From: Candidatus Cloacimonadota bacterium
Lineage (GTDB): Bacteria > Cloacimonadota > Cloacimonadia > Cloacimonadales > Cloacimonadaceae
Length of the DNA: 64,000 bases
Assembly: GCA_012728875.1 (NCBI GenBank)
Contig: JAAYEF010000010.1
Location: 62,001-126,000 of the forward strand
Direction: 5' to 3'
A program made the position numbers and the translations under genes. Below, one piece after another: positions 55,500 to 64,000 of the stretch (positions within the stretch are counted from its first letter, which is position 1; each line of letters begins with the position of its first letter). Under the pieces are notes generated by a model. That model ran no database searches, had not been told where the DNA came from, and was given only the letters and a program-made list of their open reading frames with translations.

Positions 55500-56969
55500 T
55501 CAAAAACGGGTGTGCAGTTCCAAACGCAAACCGGAAAAGGGCGCCACGTAACGGCAAACACCGTTTCGGCAGACCTTTCCACCGGCTTCACGTCCGGCAA
55601 AAAGCAGCAGATCCGTTCCATCCAAGATGGGGTATTTGACTTCCAAACCCGGCCAATAGTGGCTGGAGGTGATGGAAGAAAAATCCTCCCAATGGCTTTG
55701 CAGAGCCAGGGAAAGGCTGAGCTTTTTGATGCTCAAATCCGCCTGCAAGCGTGGTTCATAGTGCGAAATATCCACATAATCGTGGGGTTCATGAGTGGAA
55801 AGTACGGTTTTTTCCACGGTTTTGAATTCTCCGGAAAGCACCACACCGGCCTTACGGGTGGGGAAACTGACCGTGAAAGCTGGATAAGTTTCCTTTTGCC
55901 AGTGATTTGTATCATCCTCGATTTTCTCGATGTGGTTGTAGGAGATGATGGTGTTCGTATTGCCAAGTTGCCACTCAAAACCCGCATAGGCATCGTTCAT
56001 ACGCTTTTCGCGAGCCTTGTCCCAAGCCTCGGCATAGTCCAGTTCGAGGTTCATGCCGTCAAACAGAGACACGTTTGTCCAGGCTTGGAATCCGCGCTCA
56101 TCACGACCCGAGCCCTGGCTGTCGGCGAGGGTTTCGTTGTGATGGTTTGCCAAAGGCAGGTCTTGCAAGCGGTTGCGATATTCAAAATTATCGTAAAGCT
56201 TGTAGGCTCCGCCGAATTGCACTGGTCCCAAAGCCCAGGATCCGGAAAGATAGAGGGCTTTGCCGTCAATCGAGCCAGCTTTGTTTTTGTCGTCACGAAC
56301 AGCGGTTTCCGCGGATAGATCCATAAAACCGAGCATCAGACGGGCTCTGGCTCCCAAAACGTCATCCTGACGATAGGAGTTGCCAAGCAGGGTCTGCATT
56401 CCCACATAGCTGCCGCCCAGGGTCAAAAAGTTAAAAGCCGGCACTTCAAGATCGGCGCCATAGGCCAAATCGAGCACATCGGTCGCATCGGGATTGGGAT
56501 AGCCGCTGTAGAGTGTTTTGAAACGGAAGAGATCATCGTAGGCAAATCTGAATCCGGTGACGCGATAGTCCAGGTCCAGTTCCGGATTTTCATAGCTGCG
56601 AAAAACGATGCCGCTGCCAAAACTTTCTTCCATGATGCCGCTGTGGATGCTGTATGCTCCATTGGTATATGAGGCATAGATCTCTTCCCAAGCCAGTTCG
56701 ATGCTTCCGGGGTCCAGCTCTTCCTGCAATTCGCTTTGTTCCAGGGGATAATCTGGAAGCCCGGCATTAAACTTCATGCCGAAGCTGAACCCTTTGTAAT
56801 CCAAGCCAAAATCGAAAGTGTTATAGAAATACGTTCTCAGGGAATCCGGTACTGTGCGATATGTGAATCCGGCTTCATTTGTTCCGTTTAACTGTGGTGT
56901 GTTTTGCGCTGCCAGGGGGATGATTAATGCCAGCAGCAGGATTAAAAGAATTAGTGGTTGTTTGTACAT
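55500..56969 (-). CDS. Outer-membrane beta-barrel protein (DUF6029-like)
   Basis: A 489-residue exported protein (signal peptide MYKQPLILLILLLALIIPLA, then AQ) consisting of repeated amphipathic strands with aromatic ends and closing with FSGLRLELHTRF. This is a large outer-membrane barrel. The pattern WEEIYASYTNGAYSIHSGIMEESFGSGIVFRSYENPELDLDYRV resembles the DUF6029 family of FCB bacteria. The start overlaps the end of the redoxin gene by 19 bases, so the two are probably co-translated. It may be the partner channel of the neighbouring secreted redox proteins. Confidence 0.8.
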   Translation of the reverse strand: MYKQPLILLILLLALIIPLAAQNTPQLNGTNEAGFTYRTVPDSLRTYFYNTFDFGLDYKGFSFGMKFNAGLPDYPLEQSELQEELDPGSIELAWEEIYASYTNGAYSIHSGIMEESFGSGIVFRSYENPELDLDYRVTGFRFAYDDLFRFKTLYSGYPNPDATDVLDLAYGADLEVPAFNFLTLGGSYVGMQTLLGNSYRQDDVLGARARLMLGFMDLSAETAVRDDKNKAGSIDGKALYLSGSWALGPVQFGGAYKLYDNFEYRNRLQDLPLANHHNETLADSQGSGRDERGFQAWTNVSLFDGMNLELDYAEAWDKAREKRMNDAYAGFEWQLGNTNTIISYNHIEKIEDDTNHWQKETYPAFTVSFPTRKAGVVLSGEFKTVEKTVLSTHEPHDYVDISHYEPRLQADLSIKKLSLSLALQSHWEDFSSITSSHYWPGLEVKYPILDGTDLLLFAGREAGGKVCRNGVCRYVAPFSGLRLELHTRF

Positions 56970-57577
56970 GGTTTATGGTTTTCCTTTTCTTGTGATTCAG
57001 ATTTTAATGTGTCCTTGTGGACTTGCCCCTCGCCGTGATCGTGGTCGTGATCACCATCGCAGTCTCCGCAATTTCCGCTGCCATCACAGTCCTCGTGATC
57101 TTTCAAGCCCAAGACACTGCGGATTTGGGCTTCATATTCTTTTTCAGTACCAGCGGTGTAGCCTTTGTGTTCAAAAACGATTTTTCCTTCAGGGGAAAGT
57201 ATGAAGGTGTGGGGCGGTTCGCTCACATTCAGCTTTTTAGCCAGGGTTTTATCAGGATCGTAAAGCGTTATAAAATCATAAGCTTTGCTCTTGATATAGC
57301 TCTTGGCGCGAGCCTGGCTTTTGGGGGCGTCCAAGGAAACCAGCACCACGGTGAGGGTCTCATATTTCTTTTGCAGTTCGGTGAAGGCGGGCATCGCCTG
57401 TTTGCAGGGCTGACAGTAGTCCGCCCAAAAATCCACAATTACGGGGCCTTTGCCCAGGATGTCTTCCAAGTTTACGTTTTTGCCGGCCTCATTGGGCAGG
57501 CGAAATTGTGGCATCTCATTGGCCAACAAACCGATGGCCACAACAATAAGGCTGATGAGAAGAAGATATTTTTTCAT
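56951..57577 (-). CDS. Exported TlpA-like redoxin with His/Asp/Cys-rich tail
   Basis: A 208-residue protein. The ATG at 57577 has CAGGAG nine bases upstream. After the signal peptide (MKKYLLLISLIVVAIGLLA) a redoxin domain spans about 25-160 with motif DYCQPC (FWADYCQPCKQAMPAF) and the partner region VSEPPHTFILSPEGKIVFEHKGY. The last 50 residues carry many His, Asp and Cys (DCDGSGNCGDCDGDHDHDHG and a closing HKPCTNNH), which suggests metal binding. The tail is unusual for TlpA proteins and is partly encoded over the start of the next gene. Confidence 0.88.
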   Translation of the reverse strand: MKKYLLLISLIVVAIGLLANEMPQFRLPNEAGKNVNLEDILGKGPVIVDFWADYCQPCKQAMPAFTELQKKYETLTVVLVSLDAPKSQARAKSYIKSKAYDFITLYDPDKTLAKKLNVSEPPHTFILSPEGKIVFEHKGYTAGTEKEYEAQIRSVLGLKDHEDCDGSGNCGDCDGDHDHDHGEGQVHKDTLKSESQEKENHKPCTNNH

Positions 57578-57762
57578 GTCTCGTCTCCTGTTATCTGTAT
57601 TTTTTTCAAAGCTTTTATATTCTAATTGGGTTCGCCCTTGAGCCCAAAAGTATGCTTGAGCGCTTCGCACTCCTCAAGCACCCGTCTTTGGGCGGGAGGC
57701 TGACGATGGCGCAACGAGCAAGAGATCATCACGGGCCAAGGGCGGCTTGAACCGAGGAAACG

Positions 57763-58866
57763 TCAGCGGGAAACCGCTACTTCGACTCCACCGTAAATTC
57801 TTGCGTTATTGGTAAATGCGGCTGGACGATGCTGGACAAAAATGACCAGAGAGGCGTCGTCCGGGATTTCGTTAGAAGCTTTCAAAGCAAAGTTTACAGG
57901 CTGGGAAAGATCTGTGCCGCCGATGCTTATCACAGATTTGGCACGCACAAGATTGCGCATGGGGTGCGACTGACTGGGATGGCTGGCTTCCCGTTCGATC
58001 AGCACAACGTTCAAAACCAGGTCGCTCAAAGACGTAATATCGGGCGCAAGGTTCAGCTTGATCGATCCGGTAAGGTTTTGTCCCTGAACGTGATACGCAA
58101 GGTTGGAGTAGCCGACCAAGCATTCGAGATCAGCATAAGTGTCAACCAAGGGCCTGAATTCAGCCAAAATTTCAGGAGAGCTGCCGCTCAGTTTGGTTTC
58201 ACCCTGGAAAACAGTCGAGGGTGCGGACGTGGCTCCATAGTAGGTGTGGGTCACATCCCCCGGGACATACAGCGGACCGGTGATGTGATATTCCAAATAG
58301 CTGAAATTGTTTGGATAATCCAGTTGCAGATGTTGCAGCTCAGCTTCCACCGGAGGGCAGTTCGGACAGTTCGGGAAGGTGAAATATTCCACAATCACAC
58401 GCTGTTTGGGGTTTGGCACCACGCAACTGGCCTGGTTTCCACGCAGCAGCCAGCGTCCGTCGCGTTTCACGACTTCATCGCCCACAAAGCTGCTGTCCAC
58501 GATCACAGTTTCGGCTTCCGATATATATAGACGCCAGGAGCTTACATAAAGCAAATCAGAAAGCTTATGTGTCTCGATCAGGTTGGCGCTGGCCCAAGCG
58601 TTGGGGTGGTCATTAAAAACGCCTTCCAGCCAGTCGCGACGATCTGCCTTGCTGATTCCAGAGTGCATATAATCGTCTGCGAAGTATTGCATTAATTCGT
58701 CAATTCCGGCTTCCGGTTGGTTTTGCAAAGCTTGGTTCAAGGGTTGAAAGAGCTCTTCGTCCAGGTTCACCGTTTGGGGCGGACCGAAGATATGCGGAAA
58801 ACGGTCGCAGGCGGTGAACGCCAATAGCGTCAAAACTGCGAGTGCGGCTAAAATCATACGTTTCAT
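57763..58866 (-). CDS. Omp28-related lipoprotein with thioredoxin-like CPNC site
   Basis: A 367-residue lipoprotein (LLAFTAC, Cys20). The N-terminal part (about 35-150) resembles an NTF2-like domain (IDELMQYFADDYMHSGIS...VVKRDGRWLLRG). Then VIVEYFTFPNCPNCPPVEAEL gives a thioredoxin-like site CPNC near residue 170, with the cis-Pro region SAPSTVFQG, as in Omp28-family proteins. The C-terminal 110 residues are a beta domain. It overlaps the dsbD stop by one base, consistent with receiving electrons from DsbD. Confidence 0.82.
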   Translation of the reverse strand: MKRMILAALAVLTLLAFTACDRFPHIFGPPQTVNLDEELFQPLNQALQNQPEAGIDELMQYFADDYMHSGISKADRRDWLEGVFNDHPNAWASANLIETHKLSDLLYVSSWRLYISEAETVIVDSSFVGDEVVKRDGRWLLRGNQASCVVPNPKQRVIVEYFTFPNCPNCPPVEAELQHLQLDYPNNFSYLEYHITGPLYVPGDVTHTYYGATSAPSTVFQGETKLSGSSPEILAEFRPLVDTYADLECLVGYSNLAYHVQGQNLTGSIKLNLAPDITSLSDLVLNVVLIEREASHPSQSHPMRNLVRAKSVISIGGTDLSQPVNFALKASNEIPDDASLVIFVQHRPAAFTNNARIYGGVEVAVSR

Positions 58867-60734
58867 CAGTTTGCCTCCAGCTTGATCTGGTCCAGAGCGT
58901 CCAGCAGTTCCTTTTTGCTGAACAGCTCACTCATCTTGATGGGCTTTTCCCCCGGGATGTAGAGTGCGTTGAAGGGAACGCCAACGCTGCCTTCTTTTTC
59001 CAGCCACTGTTTCAGGATGGGGTCTTCCTTGGTGAAATCACCGTAGAACAGCGTGACTCCCTTATCCCGAAAAGCCTGCTGGATGTCGGGCTGGCTTAAA
59101 ACCTTTTTCATGTTGTTTTTACAGTTTTGACACCAAGCGGCGCCAATATCCAAAAATACGGGTTTGCCTTCCGCCATCAGTTTTTCAAAAGCCTGCTCGC
59201 TGAACACGTAAAAGCCTTCATATTCAGCGGCTTGCAAGCCATCGGCGGAAAGTGTGGAGGTTTCCTTGGGACGCATGCTTTCATCCCAAGGCAGGTAGTT
59301 CCATGCAGCCCAGGCGATTACAGCCACCGCGGCAAGACCCAAAACGATCTGCACCCATTTCTTGTTTTCAGGACGCACAAAACGTCCGTAGAGCCAGGCG
59401 CCGAAGCCAAGGAAAACGATGAACATGGCTGTATTGATCATGTAGGGTCCGCTTTTGGTGAGTCCCCACACGTTGGAAAAGTATTTCCAAACCAGATACA
59501 TGAGCACAAAGCCCATGGTTTCCTTGAAGATATTCATCCATTCGCCGGGTTTGGGAATCAGTTTCAGCGCTTTGGGAAAGAGGCTGATGATGATGAAGGG
59601 CAGGGCAAAGCCAAAGCCGATGAGCAGGAAAAACAGCACCAGCATTGGCGAGGAGAGCCGCACTGCCACTTCCAGCGCCGGCCCCATGAAGGGTCCCATG
59701 CAGGAAAAGCCCATCAGGAAGGCAAAGATGCCGGCAAAGAATGAACCGGCGTAGCCCTGTTTGGATGTGCTCTTTGCGGCAACATTCATGCCCGGAGCGG
59801 TCATTTCCCAAACCCCCATCAGCGAAAGTCCGAAAAGGAACAAGATGCTGAGCATGATGAGGTTGTAGATCAGGCTCTGGCTCAAAAAACCGTAGGTGAG
59901 GTTCACCCCGGAAGCGCGGGCAATCACAAAAACGGAGGCGATGGCACCGAAAGAAAGCAGCACGCCCAGGGTGTAAACCATTGTGTGGATAAGCACTTTG
60001 GTGATGTCTTTCTGGGCTTGGTTCACCATGCTCATCGCCCGGATGGGTAAAATCGGTAAAACGCAGGGGGTGAAGTTCAACACTATGCCGCCCAAAAGTG
60101 CGAGAAGCAGGTAATACCAGATTTTGCCGCCGACGGGTTTGTCGGTTCCCGTTTCAGGCTCTGCCTCAGCGGGGACCTCCTCGGTTTCGGCGTCTTCCTG
60201 GGGCTCGGCAACTGTTTGATTGTCAACAGCTTGATCCGGGTCTTCCGTTTGGGTTTCCGCGACGTTTTCCACAGCCAGAATCTCCAGGATCGCCTTTCCC
60301 GAAACATCCTTTGGCGGATCGCAAAAGCCGCTGGTTTTGTGGCAAAGACCGTAGGTCATGGTGGCTTTTAGGTCCAACTTGCCGGGTTTGGCGTTTTTAT
60401 CCAGGGTGAAGGGCTTGGAAAGTGTGACGCTTTTATGGTATTCCCAGATTCCTTCGGTCTTTTGGGTGGGCGCCGGATATTGGGTTTTGCCAAATTTCAG
60501 GTTTGGATAGTTTCCGTCCGGAACGAGGTTGAAATAGTCGTCCTCTCCGTATGCGGGATCATAGTTCTGTTTCTTTTCAGGGTCGGCGATGGTCAGAGTG
60601 GCTTTCAACACGCCCTTTTCACCGGGTTTAAGTTTGGCGGGGCTCACGCTGAATTTCACGCTTTGGGCAAAAGCCGGCAGCACGAGGGCGAACGCAAGCG
60701 CCAAGAATATGAGAGTCTTGAACTTAGATCTCAT
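58866..60734 (-). CDS. dsbD: Thiol:disulfide interchange protein DsbD
   Basis: A 622-residue inner-membrane protein that passes electrons from cytoplasmic thioredoxin to periplasmic thiols. A signal peptide (1-23) precedes the N-terminal DsbD domain with the cysteine pair in YGLCHKTSGFCDPP (about 130-143). An acidic linker (about 155-200) and eight transmembrane segments with Cys in NFTPCVLPILP and FSCMGPFMGP follow, then a C-terminal thioredoxin domain with AAWCQNCK. All six redox cysteines are present. It heads the minus-strand group of thioredoxin-fold proteins. Confidence 0.95.
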   Translation of the reverse strand: MRSKFKTLIFLALAFALVLPAFAQSVKFSVSPAKLKPGEKGVLKATLTIADPEKKQNYDPAYGEDDYFNLVPDGNYPNLKFGKTQYPAPTQKTEGIWEYHKSVTLSKPFTLDKNAKPGKLDLKATMTYGLCHKTSGFCDPPKDVSGKAILEILAVENVAETQTEDPDQAVDNQTVAEPQEDAETEEVPAEAEPETGTDKPVGGKIWYYLLLALLGGIVLNFTPCVLPILPIRAMSMVNQAQKDITKVLIHTMVYTLGVLLSFGAIASVFVIARASGVNLTYGFLSQSLIYNLIMLSILFLFGLSLMGVWEMTAPGMNVAAKSTSKQGYAGSFFAGIFAFLMGFSCMGPFMGPALEVAVRLSSPMLVLFFLLIGFGFALPFIIISLFPKALKLIPKPGEWMNIFKETMGFVLMYLVWKYFSNVWGLTKSGPYMINTAMFIVFLGFGAWLYGRFVRPENKKWVQIVLGLAAVAVIAWAAWNYLPWDESMRPKETSTLSADGLQAAEYEGFYVFSEQAFEKLMAEGKPVFLDIGAAWCQNCKNNMKKVLSQPDIQQAFRDKGVTLFYGDFTKEDPILKQWLEKEGSVGVPFNALYIPGEKPIKMSELFSKKELLDALDQIKLEAN

Positions 60735-60779
60735 TCAAAACCTCCATGTCATCTTTATTTTCTTTTAAATATAAGCAAA

Positions 60780-61703
60780 TCACGTTCCATGGGGCGGCAC
60801 ATTGTCCATCGGGCCGCGCACGAGCTTTCGCTTCAGTTCGGGCAACTGCGACAGCAGAAGTCCCAGAACCGTAAGCAGCACACCTCCCACGGTGATGAGG
60901 GTGATCTTGTCATCCAAAAAGATCCACGCCAGAAAAATGGTGAACACCGGGATCAGGTTCGTGAATATATTCGCGCGAACCGTGCCGATGTCGCGAATCA
61001 CGCCGGTGTAGAGCAAAAAGGCTCCCACTGTGGCAAACAGCGACATTGCGATCACCGGCAGCATGCTTCCCCAGTTATGCTGGCAGGAACTGAAATGTTT
61101 CAGATCGAATACTAAAAAGATAGGCAACATATAGATCATGCCAAAAAAACTTTGCCAGGCAACGATGGTGAGCGAGCTGTATTTCAACGTGACGCGCCGC
61201 ACGGTGATGGCATAGAACATGCCGGAAAACACGGCTACAAGCAACAGCAGTATGCCTTTGAGGGTGCCGGAAAATTCCGGTTCCGCCATGCTGATCACGG
61301 CAACTCCGCCAAATGAAATGATCAGGCCCAGGATCAAAAGCGGGGTGATTTTCTCCTTCAAAAAGACCCAGGCGCCGAGCGCAGTGACCAGCGGGATGGT
61401 GGAAACGATGAGCGAACCCAGGGTCGGCGACACAAACTGCATGCCGTTGGCTTCGCCCAAAAAATAGCAAAAAGGCTCAAAAAAAGCCACCATCATCATG
61501 TAGCGCAGGTCTTTTGGCTCCATCTTTTCGCGCTTGCGAAAGATGAAGATCACCGCAAAAAGCAGCACCGTTGCCAGCACCAGACGCATGAACACGATTT
61601 GGTAGGGATGGTAGGTGATGAGCGCCTGCTTGATCCAAATGAAGGTGAAAGACCAAAACAGCATGGCCAAAGAGGCTTTCAGATATATGAACCAATTCTT
61701 CAT
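60780..61703 (-). CDS. EamA/DMT-family transporter
   Basis: A 307-residue inner-membrane protein with ten predicted helices in two EamA repeats, for example FIWIKQALITYHPYQIVFMR and VSPTLGSLIVSTIPLVTALGAWVFLKEKI in the first half and RANIFTNLIPVFTIFLAWIFLDDKI in the second. Family members export amino acids or other metabolites. The substrate cannot be predicted. It lies 70 bases after manC. Confidence 0.92.
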   Translation of the reverse strand: MKNWFIYLKASLAMLFWSFTFIWIKQALITYHPYQIVFMRLVLATVLLFAVIFIFRKREKMEPKDLRYMMMVAFFEPFCYFLGEANGMQFVSPTLGSLIVSTIPLVTALGAWVFLKEKITPLLILGLIISFGGVAVISMAEPEFSGTLKGILLLLVAVFSGMFYAITVRRVTLKYSSLTIVAWQSFFGMIYMLPIFLVFDLKHFSSCQHNWGSMLPVIAMSLFATVGAFLLYTGVIRDIGTVRANIFTNLIPVFTIFLAWIFLDDKITLITVGGVLLTVLGLLLSQLPELKRKLVRGPMDNVPPHGT

Positions 61704-61773
61704 CGGCGCTATCGGCTTCCTTTGCGGGTGGGTTCAACCATTGAATGGGGTCTGAAAAAGCGGTCAACAAAGC

Positions 61774-62829
61774 TCATAAGAGGTCGTCCATCTTTTCCTG
61801 CTGCAGATGCTCCACCACCTTTTTGACCTCTTCGCTGCGGTCTTTGGCGGTGATGAGGATGGAATCCTCGGTTTCCACCACGCAGAGGTTTTCCACGCCG
61901 ATCAGGGCGACGAATTTGTCGCTGTAGATATAGTTGTCGAAGGCGTCAATCGCAACACCGCGGCGCCGGAAGCTGTTGCCATGACCGTCGGCGGAGGAAA
62001 TGTCCGCCATCGCCTTCCAGGAGCCGACATCGCTCCAGCCATAATCCACCGGAATCACCGCTCTGCGGGAGGCGCGTTCCATGATTCCAATATCCACAGA
62101 GGTTTTGGGCATCATGGCATAGGCTGTGGCAATGTCTTCCTCCGGGGCGCCTGTAAGCCTTAGTTCCGCAACATCTTCTGCAATCTGCAGGGCTTGGGGC
62201 AGATGGTCTTCAAAGGCTTTGTGGAGGGCGTCCAGAGTCCAGCAAAACATGCCGCTGTTCCAATAGAAATTGCCTTGGCGGAGGAATTCGGTGGCGGTTT
62301 CCACATTTGGCTTTTCCTTGAAGCGCTGCACTTCGAGGACGCCGGGTTCGAGTTCCTTGCCGCCTTCAATGTAGCCGTAACCCGTTGCAGGATATTGCGG
62401 TATGATCCCGAAAGTGACCAGGGCGCCGCTTTGAGCAACCTCTTCGGCACGGGCGAGGCTTGCCAAAAAGACGTCCACGTTTTTGATCACGTGATCGGCA
62501 GGCAGCACCACCATGCTTTCGGTATCCGGATGCTGCATGCGCAACTGCGCCAATGCCAATGCGATACAGGGTGCGGTGTTCATACCAAAAGGCTCGATGA
62601 TCACGTTTTCATGCGGTATTTCGGGCAGGTTTTCACGCACAAGACGTGCCTGGGATGCGGCGGTGACCACATACACCCGGTCTGGCTGGATCAAGGGTTT
62701 GAGCCGGTCGTAGGTAAGCTGCAGCATGGATCTGTTTTCTGTCACGCGCAGGAATTGCTTTGGATTTGCGGCCCGGCTGGCAGGCCAAAATCTGGTGCCG
62801 GAGCCTCCGGCCATGATCAGGGCTATCAT
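61774..62829 (-). CDS. manC: Mannose-1-phosphate guanylyltransferase
   Basis: A 351-residue nucleotidyltransferase that makes GDP-mannose for surface polysaccharides. The signature IALIMAGGSGTRFWPASR opens the protein, with NPKQFL, ADHVIK, GYGYIEGG, FKEKPN and WNSGMFCW in order. The C-terminal isomerase domain of two-domain ManC proteins is absent. It follows lolA by 13 bases. Confidence 0.95.
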   Translation of the reverse strand: MIALIMAGGSGTRFWPASRAANPKQFLRVTENRSMLQLTYDRLKPLIQPDRVYVVTAASQARLVRENLPEIPHENVIIEPFGMNTAPCIALALAQLRMQHPDTESMVVLPADHVIKNVDVFLASLARAEEVAQSGALVTFGIIPQYPATGYGYIEGGKELEPGVLEVQRFKEKPNVETATEFLRQGNFYWNSGMFCWTLDALHKAFEDHLPQALQIAEDVAELRLTGAPEEDIATAYAMMPKTSVDIGIMERASRRAVIPVDYGWSDVGSWKAMADISSADGHGNSFRRRGVAIDAFDNYIYSDKFVALIGVENLCVVETEDSILITAKDRSEEVKKVVEHLQQEKMDDLL

Positions 62830-62842
62830 TTTTACCTCTATG

Positions 62843-63457
62843 TTATTTTATGATTTGCACGTTTTTGGGAGGGTTCACCTGCCAAACCGAGGCGGGGATG
62901 GAAGCATTTTGCTTGATTGAGGAAAAGCTGTAGGTGACGGAGTTTCCGCTTTTGTCTGTGTAGCCGAGCCTGCTCACAATGCCGGTGGAGGGGTTCAAAG
63001 TCGCGGTCAGCGAAGTGACGAGATCATCCTGCTTGGGCACCAGCTTCACAGAAGCGGCGCTTTTTGTAGTGGAAGTGACGCTCACCGTGGATTTATCCCA
63101 ATAGAGTTGGAGGATTTCAACCGGGTTCATGCGTCCGAATTGGGGCTGGACCGCGCTCTGGAAAAGTGTGTTGGAAGCTGCGTCATAGAGCTCAACCCGG
63201 TTGTTTTCGATCTTGAGATATTGCTCGGAAGGTTTGGTGAATTTCATCAGCATACGCCCCGGCGTGAAATAGATCTTGCCGCTGTAGGTCACGGTTTTTT
63301 TGAGCTGGGGATAGTAGTTGCTCTGCTGCAGGTCTGCTTGAAAGCTGCTGATGTTTTTGTATGCGGATTGCAGTTTGCTGTATAGCTCGGACGCGGTTTG
63401 ACCCTGCAGGGCAAAGAGGCAGGCAAATGCCAAAAGTATCAAAAGTGTCTTTTTCAT
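62843..63457 (-). CDS. lolA: Outer-membrane lipoprotein carrier LolA
   Basis: A 204-residue periplasmic carrier with signal peptide MKKTLLILLAFACLFALQGQ. The LolA fold is seen in YSKLQSAYKNISSFQADLQQ, TYSGKIYFTPGRMLMKFTKP, IENNRVELYDAASNTLFQSAV and the later LVPKQDDLVTSLTATLNP. It moves lipoproteins to the outer membrane, fitting the many lipoproteins here. It lies 68 bases after the ftsK end, a common ftsK-lolA order. Confidence 0.92.
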   Translation of the reverse strand: MKKTLLILLAFACLFALQGQTASELYSKLQSAYKNISSFQADLQQSNYYPQLKKTVTYSGKIYFTPGRMLMKFTKPSEQYLKIENNRVELYDAASNTLFQSAVQPQFGRMNPVEILQLYWDKSTVSVTSTTKSAASVKLVPKQDDLVTSLTATLNPSTGIVSRLGYTDKSGNSVTYSFSSIKQNASIPASVWQVNPPKNVQIIK

Positions 63458-63525
63458 CTTGGGCTCCTTTTCTGTGTCTTGGGCTGTCGCATATCAATAC
63501 TCACTTTCGGCTCGGCTCCTGCGTT

Positions 63526-64000
63526 TTATCGTTCATCGCGGATGATGCCGCTGCTGATGAGATCGTCCATGGTGGCAAGCACATCGCGGGATTTGCTGCC
63601 CAGGTGCGGTCCGATGATGCGCGCTCTTTCCAAAAGGTCGACCAAACGACCCGCCCGGGCATAGCCAATCCTGAAATGGCGCTGCAGCATGGAAACCGAA
63701 GCTGTGTTTGCCTGAACCACCACGCGCGCCGCCTCGGGGAAAAGTTCGTCATCATAGTCGAAACCGCCCAGTTCTTCGTCTTCTGGTTTGACGACGCTAA
63801 ACTCCTGTTTGGGCTTGGGTTGGGTTTCCAAATAGTCGCAAACCCGGGAGATTTCCTGATCCGAAACATAGGCCCCATGGATGCGTTCCGTGAGCGCTTT
63901 TCCGGGGGGAAGAAAGAGCATGTCTCCGCTGCCCAAAAGCCTTTCCGCGCCTATTTGATCAAGGATGACGCGTGAATCCACTCTGGATGAGACCTGGAAG
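63526..64000 (-). CDS. ftsK: DNA translocase FtsK, C-terminal part
   Basis: The last 157 residues or so of FtsK/SpoIIIE, running off the right edge. The entry sequence FQVSSRVDSRVILDQIGAER, then LLGSGDMLFLPPG is the end of the motor domain. The C-terminal gamma winged helix (ASVSMLQRHFRIGYARAGRLVDLLERARIIGP) that reads orientation sequences is complete. It pumps DNA at the septum for chromosome dimer resolution. Confidence 0.95.
   Translation of the reverse strand, partial: FQVSSRVDSRVILDQIGAERLLGSGDMLFLPPGKALTERIHGAYVSDQEISRVCDYLETQPKPKQEFSVVKPEDEELGGFDYDDELFPEAARVVVQANTASVSMLQRHFRIGYARAGRLVDLLERARIIGPHLGSKSRDVLATMDDLISSGIIRDER

Noticed and set aside
62487-62496. CACGTG-containing sequence in manC as a second parS
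   Set aside because: The flanks (GATCACGTGATC) do not match the TGTTTCAC...GTGAAACA arms.

Overview
The window is a 64 kb piece of a gene-dense bacterial chromosome that carries the replication-origin region. Several traits fit a Gram-negative anaerobe of the FCB group, and Candidatus Cloacimonadota is my best guess from memory of gene content. These traits are secreted proteins with FlgD-like or Por-type C-terminal tails, many outer-membrane barrels and lipoproteins, LolA, DsbD, a two-subunit class I fumarase, an adenosine-specific kinase-like protein and a B12/radical-SAM DUF4080-type protein. The species assignment is inference. I saw no tRNA, no 5S, 16S or 23S rRNA, no CRISPR array, no prophage and no intact insertion sequence.

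Layout. 1-7.7 kb: the end of an M16 peptidase, a lipoprotein, glycogen phosphorylase, a lamin-tail secreted protein and the ComM-like ATPase. 7.7-8.75 kb: a gene-free block of degenerate repeats and a very AT-rich tract. 8.75-13.5 kb: DUF488, dprA, obg and two exported proteins. 13.7-15.05 kb: a lone plus-strand DUF4143-type ATPase with GGGGA/TCCCC palindrome arrays on both sides. 15.1-23.6 kb: an outer-membrane protein, the RNase P RNA, and a long minus-strand cluster running from a lipoprotein and two parvulin chaperones through pgpA, yajC, def, fmt and DUF116 to an HtrA-like protease. 23.6-25.4 kb: dnaA with DnaA-box clusters on both sides, the probable oriC. 26-27.3 kb: a duplicated small lipoprotein with duplicated promoters. 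27.3-30 kb: the recX-recA-thpR-adenosine-kinase-like group. 30.6-34.5 kb: a lipoprotein with a caspase-like His/Cys pair, followed by a membrane Ser/Thr kinase. 34.6-41 kb: a tightly overlapped set of HEAT-repeat protein, rsmG, parA, parB and rfbB. 42.1-44.1 kb: an ECF sigma, anti-sigma and Spy/CpxP-like stress module. 44.5-52 kb: a radical SAM protein, a secreted protein, PlsC, DUF58 and fumarase. A perfect parS palindrome lies inside the fumarase alpha gene. 52-60.7 kb: a minus-strand group rich in thioredoxin-fold proteins, ending upstream at DsbD. 60.8-64 kb: an EamA transporter, manC, lolA and the 3' end of ftsK.

How the genes fit together. dnaA with its boxes, parA/parB/parS, rsmG and recA form an origin and segregation neighbourhood. 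The parvulins, HtrA, LolA, YajC and DsbD with its thioredoxin-fold partners serve export and folding of envelope proteins, which fits the many signal-peptide proteins. ComM, DprA, RecA and a ComEA-like protein suggest DNA uptake and processing. The least explained items are the caspase-like lipoprotein beside the kinase, the DUF4143 ATPase with its palindromes, the 12-fold GND-Y repeat protein in the par operon, a cysteine-less Omp28-like paralogue beside an active one, and two MITE-like inverted-repeat elements.
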